Below are positions 53,216 to 60,496 of a stretch of DNA of 64,000 bases, piece after piece. A program made the position numbers and the translations under genes. The notes beneath the pieces are model-generated. The model had not been told where the DNA came from and ran no database searches. It saw only the letters and a list, made by a program, of their open reading frames with translations. How positions within the stretch are numbered: the first letter of the stretch is position 1; each line of letters begins with the position of its first letter. The DNA is from Candidatus Thermochlorobacteriaceae bacterium (GTDB taxonomy: Bacteria; Bacteroidota; Chlorobiia; Chlorobiales; Thermochlorobacteraceae): positions 62,001 through 126,000 of the forward strand of contig JAJUFC010000010.1 in the NCBI GenBank assembly GCA_029263855.1. The letters are read 5' to 3'.

Positions 53216-53779
53216 ATGACAGGCAAACTTATCGTTTTTACTGCGCCGTCGGGAACGGGCAAATCGACGATTGCCAAAGCGATTTTAGCCGACATTCCGA
53301 CGCTCAAATTTTCGGTTTCCGCGACCACGCGCGAAAAACGCGACGGAGAAGAACATGGCAGAGAGTATTTCTTTCTCACACGCGAGGCGTTCGAGGCGGA
53401 AATTGCAAGGCACGGGTTTATCGAATACTCCAAACATTTTGACAATTACTACGGCACGCTTAAATCCGAAGCCGAAAAGGTTCTGAACGCTGGGCATCAT
53501 CTGCTTTTGGATTTGGACGTCGACGGTGCGCTGAACGTCAAAAAGTATTACGGCAAGCACTCCTTGCTTTTGTTCATAAAACCGCCGAGCCTTGAAGTGC
53601 TCAAAGAGCGTTTGATGAAACGCAAAACGGAATCGCCCGATAAGGTGTTAATGAGGCTTGCGCGTGCAGATTACGAACTTTCGCTTGCCGACCAATTTGA
53701 CGCCTCGGTCGTCAATGATGACTTGCAGAGTGCGATTTCAGAAGTCAAACAGATTGTTCAAAACTTTCTTAACTCTTAA
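53216..53779 (+). CDS. gmk: Guanylate kinase
   Basis: The 187-residue protein starts MTGKLIVFTAPSGTGKSTIA with the P-loop, followed by the GMP-binding SVSATTREKRDGEEHGREYF and the lid region VLKERLMKRKTESPDKVLMR. It phosphorylates GMP to GDP. ATG 53216 is preferred because AGGAAAG precedes it and the length is normal; upstream in-frame ATG codons would add about 20 residues. It lies between yicC and rpoZ in the usual order. Confidence 0.96.
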   Translation: MTGKLIVFTAPSGTGKSTIAKAILADIPTLKFSVSATTREKRDGEEHGREYFFLTREAFEAEIARHGFIEYSKHFDNYYGTLKSEAEKVLNAGHHLLLDLDVDGALNVKKYYGKHSLLLFIKPPSLEVLKERLMKRKTESPDKVLMRLARADYELSLADQFDASVVNDDLQSAISEVKQIVQNFLNS

Positions 53780-53795
53780 ACTCATTTATTAAACG

Positions 53796-54125
53796 ATGCC
53801 GATTAAACCTGTCGATTTGGACAAACTCAAACATCAATCGTCGAACATTTACGAGATTACGGTCGCCATGTCGCGCCGCGCCAAAGAACTCAACGAGCAA
53901 CTGCGCTCTGAGTTGGAGGAAAAACTCGCGCCGTTCAAGATGAAATCGCGCAACCCCACGAATGAAGCCGAAGCCGACCGCGTTTTTCCAGAGCAAGTCG
54001 GCATTAGCGTGCGCTTTGAAAAATTGCCGAAGCCGACTGTAACCGCTATTGAAGAACTGCTCGAAAAGAAATACACCTTTGACTATCGCGACGCTCGTGA
54101 GGGTGGACGCAAATCCAAAAATTAA
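53796..54125 (+). CDS. rpoZ: RNA polymerase omega subunit (Rpb6/RpoZ family)
   Basis: A 109-residue protein with the omega pattern in a Bacteroidota-type sequence: QSSNIYEITVAMSRRAKELN corresponds to the conserved core helix (E. coli RFDLVLVAARRARQMQ). The region after it is longer than in E. coli. The order yicC-gmk-rpoZ supports the call. Omega helps assemble and stabilise beta-prime, and in many bacteria responds to ppGpp. Confidence 0.85.
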   Translation: MPIKPVDLDKLKHQSSNIYEITVAMSRRAKELNEQLRSELEEKLAPFKMKSRNPTNEAEADRVFPEQVGISVRFEKLPKPTVTAIEELLEKKYTFDYRDAREGGRKSKN

Positions 54126-54137
54126 CACTGCTCCAGT

Positions 54138-54638
54138 ATGCTCAAACTTACGGGCATCAGCCAAATCACCTTGCGCGTCAATGACTTGCGCAAGTCGGAG
54201 GAGTTTTACACGAAACTTCTTGGTTTTCAGCTTCATCATCGCCTTGGAATCAACATGACCTATCTCGTCGCTGAAGGCGATTCGCTTGTGCTTGTCAAAG
54301 CCGAAACGCCAGCGCAAAGCGACCGCGATTTTCATTTAGACCACTTCGGGTTGCGCCTTGAAACCAACGCGGAAGTTGATGCCGCTCACGCTTTTCTAAA
54401 AGAAATGCGCGTTCATTTGCTCACTTCGCCCGCGAACCGTCGGGACGGGCGAGCGTTCTTCTTGCAAGACCCTGACGGCAATGTTATTGAGATTTATTCA
54501 TCGACGGGAGAAGTTTTCCCGACCGACGATACAAATCCCGACCAGCCCTCTTCGCGGCGGCGCGGTCGGAAAGCAAAGCCGGGCTCGGTGAAGCCAGAAC
54601 GCCCTGCAGTTCCAAAGCGTCGCCGCAGCCGTAAGTAA
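54138..54638 (+). CDS. VOC-superfamily (glyoxalase/fosfomycin-resistance-like) protein with basic tail
   Basis: The 166-residue protein has two beta-alpha-beta-beta-beta modules: ISQITLRVNDLRKSEEFYTK and HFGLRLETNAEVDAAHAFLK, then FFLQDPDGNVIEIYSSTGEV with the metal-ligand Glu. This is the vicinal-oxygen-chelate fold of glyoxalase I, FosA and extradiol dioxygenases. A Lys/Arg/Pro-rich tail of about 35 residues (SSRRRGRKAKPGSVKPERPA onwards) is unusual for the family and may bind nucleic acid or membrane. It follows rpoZ by 12 bases. Confidence 0.82.
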   Translation: MLKLTGISQITLRVNDLRKSEEFYTKLLGFQLHHRLGINMTYLVAEGDSLVLVKAETPAQSDRDFHLDHFGLRLETNAEVDAAHAFLKEMRVHLLTSPANRRDGRAFFLQDPDGNVIEIYSSTGEVFPTDDTNPDQPSSRRRGRKAKPGSVKPERPAVPKRRRSRK

Positions 54639-54719
54639 CTCTTTCGCGCTGATTGCGTTGAACTTTCTCGCATTTGAACATTTTACATTTTCACTTTTCC
54701 AATTAACCTGTTTTAGTAT

Positions 54720-55595
54720 ATGCCGGCTTACTCTGCACTTGAATCTATTATGCCTGTTGCCATGTCGAATTTACCGCCGAATAGAACCGTTCGCCCCCCG
54801 ATGTTTGCGGGAGAACTCTATCCTGCTGACACGCTCACATTGCAAGCCCAAATTGACGCGGCTCTTTCCGATGCAAACGCGACCCCTGAAAAGCCTTTGA
54901 TTCCCTACGTACGAACGCTCCTGATGCCGCATGGACACTACAAGCACGTCTTGCAGGCTTTAGCGCAAGGCTATCGCCACATTGAATCGGCGCGATATGA
55001 ATTGGTTATTTTCGTTGCACCTACGGTTGATACCTACGACCGCTTGATGATTTCAGGCTATGGCTACTTCAGCACGCCGCTCGGCGAGATTGAACTGAGC
55101 GACTACGTGCGCAACGAACTTTGCGACGAAGACGACGACTTTTTCATTTCCGAACTGGGATTGCCGAAAGGCTCTTCGATTGAAGTTCAACTTCCACTCT
55201 TACAGCGCACGATTGGCAAGCATCACCCGCTTCGCATTGTTCCGCTTCTCATCGGCAACCAAACGATTGACCTTTGCAACGAAGCCGCCGCCGCGCTTTC
55301 TGAAATTTTAACTTCTAAAAACGCGCTTGTTGTTGCAGTCAATAACTTTCATCTCTCAACGGAAAACACGCAACTTGTGGAAGAATTTATGGCAGGAATG
55401 CGCGAACACGATTACGGCGCACTCATTCGTATGGCGATGATGCACGGCGACAAGTTGGGTTCGGGTTTGGGCGCGTGGGCGATTGCGGCGCGAGTCTCTC
55501 ATTCACTTGGGGCGCGCAACTTTCATTTGCTTGACCAACGCTCTAACGCAGAAGTCGGCGAACATTTCATCTCGGCTTGCTACACACAGCAGTAG
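54720..55595 (+). CDS. MEMO1-like protein with degenerate metal-site motifs
   Basis: The 291-residue protein follows the MEMO (AmmeMemoRadiSam system protein B) pattern: RPPMFAGELYPADTLTLQAQ, then LLMPHGHYKHVLQALAQGYR (family PHAGYxYSG), TPLGEIELSDYV, and GSSIEVQLPLLQRTIGKHHP (family EHSxEVQLPFLQ). The His residues that build the catalytic-type metal site are replaced: GPxH reads APTV, EHS reads GSS and SSDFSHY reads VNNFHLS. The fold is kept while the site seems lost. The radical-SAM and AMMECR1 partners are not nearby. Confidence 0.75.
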   Translation: MPAYSALESIMPVAMSNLPPNRTVRPPMFAGELYPADTLTLQAQIDAALSDANATPEKPLIPYVRTLLMPHGHYKHVLQALAQGYRHIESARYELVIFVAPTVDTYDRLMISGYGYFSTPLGEIELSDYVRNELCDEDDDFFISELGLPKGSSIEVQLPLLQRTIGKHHPLRIVPLLIGNQTIDLCNEAAAALSEILTSKNALVVAVNNFHLSTENTQLVEEFMAGMREHDYGALIRMAMMHGDKLGSGLGAWAIAARVSHSLGARNFHLLDQRSNAEVGEHFISACYTQQ

Positions 55596-55626
55596 CGTTT
55601 GCCTTTCTCTTTCTTCCTTTCTTTTT

Positions 55627-55657
55627 GAGGAGCGACTTTTGCGTTTCGCTCCTCTTT
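55627..55657 (+). terminator. Rho-independent terminator after the MEMO-like gene
   Basis: GAGGAGCGA (55627-55635) pairs perfectly with TCGCTCCTC (55646-55654) across a 10-base loop and is followed by TTT. It lies between convergent genes and has a T tract only on the plus strand. Confidence 0.75.
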
Positions 55658-55667
55658 CCCTCTAAAT

Positions 55668-57158
55668 TCAAACACTCAAACGATTGGCTAAGAGCGCAAG
55701 TTCTCGATCAACCGTATTATCGGTCTGAATTTCGTTAAACGGAATCGCGTATTCTTTTCCTGAGAGAACAGCGGGCATCATTTGCGATTTTCCTTCCAAG
55801 ACGAGTTCAGTAAGTTTTCGCGCCATGCGTTGCGCCAGCGTCATGTCCATGTTGTTGGGGCGTGCACCGCGCACGTCGCGGGAGAAGGCTTCACAAATGA
55901 CGCGCTGTCGGGTTTCCAAGCCTGCGGCTTTGAGTTCTTCATGAAGATATTCCGCCGCGTTGAGCGTAATTCCCTTCTCTTTACGCTCTTTGGCTTTATA
56001 GCCTTCTGCAACGACGATAACGGTCGAGGAACGGTTCTTTAAGGCTTTTGCAATATCAGCAGGCGCGTAGTTTGTTGAAGGTAAGACGGCTAAATGCGCC
56101 CCCGCACCCAAGCACGAGTGAAGCGCGTGAAATCCGCCCGACGCGCCCATTAGTTCAATGATGTAACAACGATTGTGCGTGCGTGCGTCCGCCATGTAGC
56201 AACGAATCTTTTCCGCGCCGACTTCTACGCCCGTGTGCTGACCGATACACTCCGTCCCCGACACGTCGCTATCAATCGTTACGGGAATAAAAAAGGTTTG
56301 GACTTCTTTCGGGAGCAGTTTCGTTAAATCTTTAATGCCGGCGAGCGTTCCATTTCCGCCGATTCCAACAAGAACTTTTACTTTCTTTTCAATGATGTTT
56401 TCAGCGGCGCGTTTTTGATTTTCAAGCAGTTTGAAATCTTTGTAACGCTCGGTTCTGAAATCAGCACCACGCGCTTCACGCAGGGGCGGTGCGAAGATAA
56501 CGCCGTGAATGTGCTCAATCTGCCGATAGAGCGAGAAACTATAGACGAGACAGCGGAAGTCGTCGCGCTTGCCGCTCACGAGCGACTTAAAGCCTTGCGC
56601 CGCCACAAACACACGTCGACCTGCCGATTCCAGATACTCCGTAATGTATGCCGTTACGGAGTTATAGCCCGGCGCACAGCCACCGTCTTGAACCAACAGC
56701 ACGTCCATTTCGCTGTAAAGCCGATGCTCTTCGTGTTCGCTCGAGCTTGCCAAGCGTGAAAGGAGTTTATAGACTTTCAGACAAGTTTCTTGCGGAACAA
56801 GGGCGAGATTTTCCAAATCCTTGTTTGTGATTCTGTACAGCACACTTGGCTCCTCTGCCCACACCGTTGCGGTGCGCGGCATGCCGTCAATCAGACGACG
56901 CTCGCCAAGCACGTCGCGCGTGTGATAGTAGCCTGTGATGTATCCCTTTTTTTCAAATGCTAATCGTCCGCTTTGCACAATAAAAGCGCATCCGCTTGGG
57001 TCGCCCGCGGAAAAGACAAGTTCGCTTGTCTTGTATTCAAACGGTGTCAAGATGTTCGCCACAACCCGTGCTTCCGACTCGCTGAGCTCGCTGAACGGAT
57101 AAACGCTTTTGAGAAATTCAAGAATGGCTTCTGGATTTCGTGTGAGTTCTTCTGGCAT
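55668..57158 (-). CDS. Cyclic-nucleotide-binding domain fused to a phosphofructokinase-family domain
   Basis: A 496-residue fusion. Residues 20-135 form a cNMP-binding domain: the phosphate-binding cassette is LGERRLIDGMPRTATVWA, with both the Glu (E86) and Arg (R95) that hold cyclic phosphate in CAP and PKA. Residues 150-480 form a PFK domain: DGGCAPGYNSV (usual GGDAPGMN), GIGGNGTLAG (usual GGDGS), VTIDSDVSGTE (catalytic Asp296 kept), IELMGASGG (usual MGR) and VVAEGYKAK. Thus the active-site acid and Glu385 remain, but the Asp of GGDG is Asn and the MGR Arg is Ala. It may use another phosphoryl donor, act on another sugar phosphate, or be regulatory. It is divergent from an adenylate cyclase gene. 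Confidence 0.87.
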   Translation of the reverse strand: MPEELTRNPEAILEFLKSVYPFSELSESEARVVANILTPFEYKTSELVFSAGDPSGCAFIVQSGRLAFEKKGYITGYYHTRDVLGERRLIDGMPRTATVWAEEPSVLYRITNKDLENLALVPQETCLKVYKLLSRLASSSEHEEHRLYSEMDVLLVQDGGCAPGYNSVTAYITEYLESAGRRVFVAAQGFKSLVSGKRDDFRCLVYSFSLYRQIEHIHGVIFAPPLREARGADFRTERYKDFKLLENQKRAAENIIEKKVKVLVGIGGNGTLAGIKDLTKLLPKEVQTFFIPVTIDSDVSGTECIGQHTGVEVGAEKIRCYMADARTHNRCYIIELMGASGGFHALHSCLGAGAHLAVLPSTNYAPADIAKALKNRSSTVIVVAEGYKAKERKEKGITLNAAEYLHEELKAAGLETRQRVICEAFSRDVRGARPNNMDMTLAQRMARKLTELVLEGKSQMMPAVLSGKEYAIPFNEIQTDNTVDRELALLANRLSV

Positions 57159-57340
57159 TGGACGAAAACAGGTTGGTTTTAGAGATGTTCATTTTTCAAA
57201 GTGCCTTGAAGATACAGCGACGCGCCAAATCAGGCAATTTAAGTTTCGGTTGCGCGGCGGTTCAATGATGCCAACTTTTGAGAAAGATTTTTCTAAATTC
57301 CGTCAAAGATTCGTAACTGCTCAAAAACCGTTTGCTGATT

Positions 57341-59707
57341 ATGTGGAAAACCGCTACGGAATTTTTCAAGACGCGCATTGCTTCAAACATTTGGTTCACG
57401 GCACTCTTAGTTGCGCCGATTATCGTTGTGTTTGCATTCTTGCTCTCGCGCTTCACGGTCTTTGAAAATCTCGAGCTTAAAACCCTCGACATTCGTTTCA
57501 ACGCTCGACCGATGGATAGCACATTCAAGCAGACAGCACAAGTGATTCTTATTCCCGTCAATGACCAAGCGCAAAAAGCCATCAAGCCATTTCCATGGCC
57601 TCGCGATTATCACGCTCGAATTATTCGCAACCTTACACGCGCAGGCGCGAAAGTCGTCGCGTTTGACTTCGTCTTTGATGACATCGATCGCTCAGGCGGC
57701 GACGTAGAATTTCGCAAAGCGGCGGAAAAATGTAGAAATGTTGTCGTTGCAGGTAGAGAGCCGACCGAATACACCGAAGCCTCGAGAGTTGAATACAAAT
57801 CGGTCGATAAAGCAAACTACCTCACCATTTTTGACGGCACGCCGGGCGCAAACGTCGGCAATGTGAATGTGCGCCAAGATAACGATGGCGTTCTCCGACG
57901 CTATCACCCTGTCAGTGCCGACGTGCTCGGAAAGCCGTTTCTCTCCTTCGCATATGCCATTCTCAAACTTTATACAGGAACTCAGGATACAATCGGCTTT
58001 GATGGAGAGCATTTCACATTCGCAGGCAAGAAAATTCCTACTTACGACGGCGAATCTGTTTTGCTCAATCCCTACGGACCGAGCCACTCGTTTTTAGAAA
58101 TTTCTGCCGACAACATTCTCGATGATGCCGAATTTATGACGAAAGCCGAAGCCGAACTCTTCTACGCGGCACTGCGCGACAACGGCATTTATGAAAAATT
58201 GAAAATTGATTCTGCTACTGTTGCGCAAAATGATGATTTGCGGGAGCAACTGATGGCGATTGAAGAACTGCGCGACCTATGGTCAATCGATGTTTTCGAC
58301 GACCCGCTTGCCGGAATTCAAGAGCTTGTGAAAGACAAAATTTGCATCGTCGGTCCGATGTTTCCCGAAGCCAAAGATGATTTCCCGATGTCGATGTGGA
58401 CGGAGGGTCGACCCGACCAAAACAAAATGTATGGCGTCGAGGCGCACGCCATCGCCACGCAAAATTTCATTGACGGAAAGTTCATCAAGCGTGCTAATCC
58501 TGCTTCTGTTTTTGGATTGATGCTTTTAGTGAGTTTTCTTGTTTTTGGTGCGTCGGTTTCTTTCAAGCGCATCAAATTTCAAAACCAAACGCTCTTGCTT
58601 GTGCTTACAGGCATTGCCGCAACAACGGTGCTTCTGAGCGTGCTTGTCTTAATTCTCTACATCGGCGATGTTTCGCCCATCGTCTACCTTCTTTCGCTCT
58701 CCGCTGTAACGAAGCTTGTAGTCGTGGTTTCGCTTTTAGGCATTGGCAGTTTGATTGCGTATTTGCTCAAAAAAGGAAACTCGATGCAAGAGTTCACGAC
58801 GGAAATCGTCGCCATTTTCCTAAGTGTCGCCATCTTCGCCGCGCTTAATCAATATGCGGAGCACGTGTTCATCACGGACATGACGCTTATTGCGGTCGTT
58901 CCTTTTGCAACCTCGATTGCCTTTGCTTACGGCGGCAGTATTCTTTATCAATACTTCACCGAGTCGCGCCAAAAGAAGATGATTAAAGGCTTCTTCAACA
59001 CCTACGTGCCGCCCGTGCTTGTCGACCAAATGATTCAAAATCCCGATATGTTCAAACTCGGCGGCGAGCGCAGAGAACTGACGATGTTTTTCAGCGACGT
59101 CAAAGGCTTCACGAACATCTCCGAAAGTTTCAAGAACGAGCCTGAACGCCTGACGGAACTGATGAACGAATACCTCGGCGCGATGACCGACATCGTCTTC
59201 AAATATGGCGGCACGCTCGACAAATACATCGGCGACGCGGTCGTCGCCTTTTGGAACGCGCCCTTGCCCGTCGAAGACCACGCGCTCAAAGCCTGCTACG
59301 CCGCCATTGAAATGCAAGAGAAACTGAAAGAAATGCGCCCGATTTGGAAGGCGAAATACGGACACGAAATTTATTCGCGAATGGGCATCAACACCGCGCC
59401 CGTCATCGTCGGCAATATGGGCTCGCAAGGGCGATTCGCTTACACCGCGATGGGCGACGGAATGAACCTCGCCGCTCGACTTGAAGCCGCCAACAAAGCC
59501 TTCGGCACTTACATTATGATTTCGCAATTCACTTACGAAATCGTCAAAGAAAAATGCCTCTGCCGATGGCTCGCCGAAATCACCGTGCAAGGCAAAGCCG
59601 AGCCGATTAAAGTCTATGAACTCATTCGCCGCCGACAGCCCGGCGAGCCCGAACCCGAACCCGCCGAAACCGCGCTCAAAGGCGTGATGGCGGTCGCGAA
59701 AGAGTAG
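57341..59707 (+). CDS. CHASE2-domain class III adenylate cyclase
   Basis: A 788-residue membrane protein. One N-terminal membrane segment is followed by a CHASE2 sensor outside the membrane (about 45-370; INDQAQKAIKPFPWPRDYHA-like start and WTEGRPDQNKMYGVEAHA end), then several membrane segments (390-560) and a class III cyclase domain (about 580-770). The metal aspartates are in FFSDVKGFTNISE and KYIGDAVVAFWNAP. The base-specifying Lys is in GTLDKYIGD with Thr in AYTAMGDGMNLAARLEA, a Lys/Thr pair typical of adenylate rather than guanylate cyclases, and the Asn and Arg for catalysis are in the last motif. ATG 57341 is used over TTG 57332. It is divergent from the cNMP-binding PFK gene across 182 bases. 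Confidence 0.92.
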   Translation: MWKTATEFFKTRIASNIWFTALLVAPIIVVFAFLLSRFTVFENLELKTLDIRFNARPMDSTFKQTAQVILIPVNDQAQKAIKPFPWPRDYHARIIRNLTRAGAKVVAFDFVFDDIDRSGGDVEFRKAAEKCRNVVVAGREPTEYTEASRVEYKSVDKANYLTIFDGTPGANVGNVNVRQDNDGVLRRYHPVSADVLGKPFLSFAYAILKLYTGTQDTIGFDGEHFTFAGKKIPTYDGESVLLNPYGPSHSFLEISADNILDDAEFMTKAEAELFYAALRDNGIYEKLKIDSATVAQNDDLREQLMAIEELRDLWSIDVFDDPLAGIQELVKDKICIVGPMFPEAKDDFPMSMWTEGRPDQNKMYGVEAHAIATQNFIDGKFIKRANPASVFGLMLLVSFLVFGASVSFKRIKFQNQTLLLVLTGIAATTVLLSVLVLILYIGDVSPIVYLLSLSAVTKLVVVVSLLGIGSLIAYLLKKGNSMQEFTTEIVAIFLSVAIFAALNQYAEHVFITDMTLIAVVPFATSIAFAYGGSILYQYFTESRQKKMIKGFFNTYVPPVLVDQMIQNPDMFKLGGERRELTMFFSDVKGFTNISESFKNEPERLTELMNEYLGAMTDIVFKYGGTLDKYIGDAVVAFWNAPLPVEDHALKACYAAIEMQEKLKEMRPIWKAKYGHEIYSRMGINTAPVIVGNMGSQGRFAYTAMGDGMNLAARLEAANKAFGTYIMISQFTYEIVKEKCLCRWLAEITVQGKAEPIKVYELIRRRQPGEPEPEPAETALKGVMAVAKE

Positions 59708-59780
59708 TGATATATTTTTGCAACGATAGTCAGGCTTCTTATTTCCCAAAGAAGTCGACGGGAGACTGACTATCACTACT
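59703..59780 (+). promoter_or_regulatory. Two mutually exclusive RNA stems after the cyclase gene
   Basis: AGTAGTGATA (59703-59712, containing the cyclase stop codon) is complementary to TATCACTACT (59771-59780). GATAGTCAG (59725-59733) is complementary to CTGACTATC (59766-59774). The right arms share 59771-59774, so the two helices cannot be complete together. An inner CTTCTT/AAGAAG pair adds to the second. This resembles an attenuator switch before the lipoprotein gene, which starts at 59812. Confidence 0.4.
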
Positions 59781-59811
59781 ATAACAACTAATGTCGACTT
59801 CGATTCCAAAA

Positions 59812-60357
59812 ATGAATAAAATCTTTTCCATAATCGGCTTTTGCTTTTTTGCTTTCGCCCTTATTTCTGGTTGTAAAGGCGACAAGGGTGATACTGGTCT
59901 GAACGGAGCAGACGGCAGAGACGGCAGAGACGGCAGAGACGGAAACGCCAATGTTCAAGTGGTTTTCTTCAGGATTAACTCTTTCGATTGGCTTGTAGAC
60001 CCCAATAGCAACTTATTTTACAACCAACCGATTTCCACTCTTATCTTGAATCGCTCGGTAGTAGATAGCGGATTGGTTTTGGTGTATTATGATGCGTCTC
60101 CAAACAACGACAGAAGTGCTTGGGCGGCTTTGCCTGTAACAGTGACTACATTAACTACAAGCACATTCGAGTTGTTTTTTTACGGCATAGGGGAAATACA
60201 AATAGCTCGTCGCTCGCCGCAAATAAGCGCAGCTAATTTGCGCATTACAAGCAACTACAAAGCGATTATAATTCCTCCCGCAAGCATGAGTTTGCTAAAC
60301 GGGGTAAACAGGCACGACCATAATTCAGTCATAAGGAGTTTAAACCTCGCTGAATAA
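59812..60357 (+). CDS. Collagen-like lipoprotein
   Basis: The 181-residue protein has a lipoprotein signal (MNKIFSIIGFCFFAFALISGC, lipidation at the last Cys). Nine Gly-x-y triplets follow directly from the lipid Cys region (GDKGDTGLNGADGRDGRDGR onward), then a beta-rich domain of about 140 residues with QVVFFRINSFDWLVDP and IPPASMSLLNGVNRHDHN. Lipoproteins with a short collagen-like stalk are frequent in Bacteroidota and likely stand on the outer membrane. ATG 59812 is chosen over ATG 59791 because it begins the signal. Function of the head domain is unknown. Confidence 0.75.
   Translation: MNKIFSIIGFCFFAFALISGCKGDKGDTGLNGADGRDGRDGRDGNANVQVVFFRINSFDWLVDPNSNLFYNQPISTLILNRSVVDSGLVLVYYDASPNNDRSAWAALPVTVTTLTTSTFELFFYGIGEIQIARRSPQISAANLRITSNYKAIIIPPASMSLLNGVNRHDHNSVIRSLNLAE
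59911..59940 (+). repeat. 9-base tandem repeat in the collagen-like stalk
   Basis: GACGGCAGA is repeated three times in a row, followed by GAC, encoding the Gly-Arg-Asp triplets. Exact identity of the copies suggests recent slippage; gain or loss of a unit would keep the reading frame and change stalk length. Confidence 0.7.
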
Positions 60358-60384
60358 CTCTATTGCTTGAAAAGGCGATGTTTT

Positions 60385-60415
60385 TCATTTTGACCGTAGC
60401 GAAGCGAGGAATGAT
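60385..60415. repeat. Short relative of the intergenic palindromic repeat
   Basis: TCATTTTGACCGTAGCGAAG followed by CGAGGAATGAT reads as a short palindrome-like copy of the element at 18958-19014, whose complement begins TCATTTCGAACGTAGCGAGA. It lies in the gap between the collagen-like lipoprotein and aat. Confidence 0.4.
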
Positions 60416-60496
60416 AATGCGATACGCTCTGTCCATTCTTGTTTTCTATTCAGCATAACTTGTTCAACCCTGATTTTAATGTCAAACTTTTAAACT

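Noticed and set aside
57159-57340. CRP-like binding site (TGTGA-N6-TCACA) between the PFK fusion and the cyclase
   Set aside because: Read through on both strands; no such palindrome was found, so transcriptional feedback by a CRP protein is not supported.
58820-59809. 329-codon open frame opposite the cyclase domain
   Set aside because: The plus frame carries the complete class III cyclase; the minus frame is Phe/Arg-rich shadow sequence.
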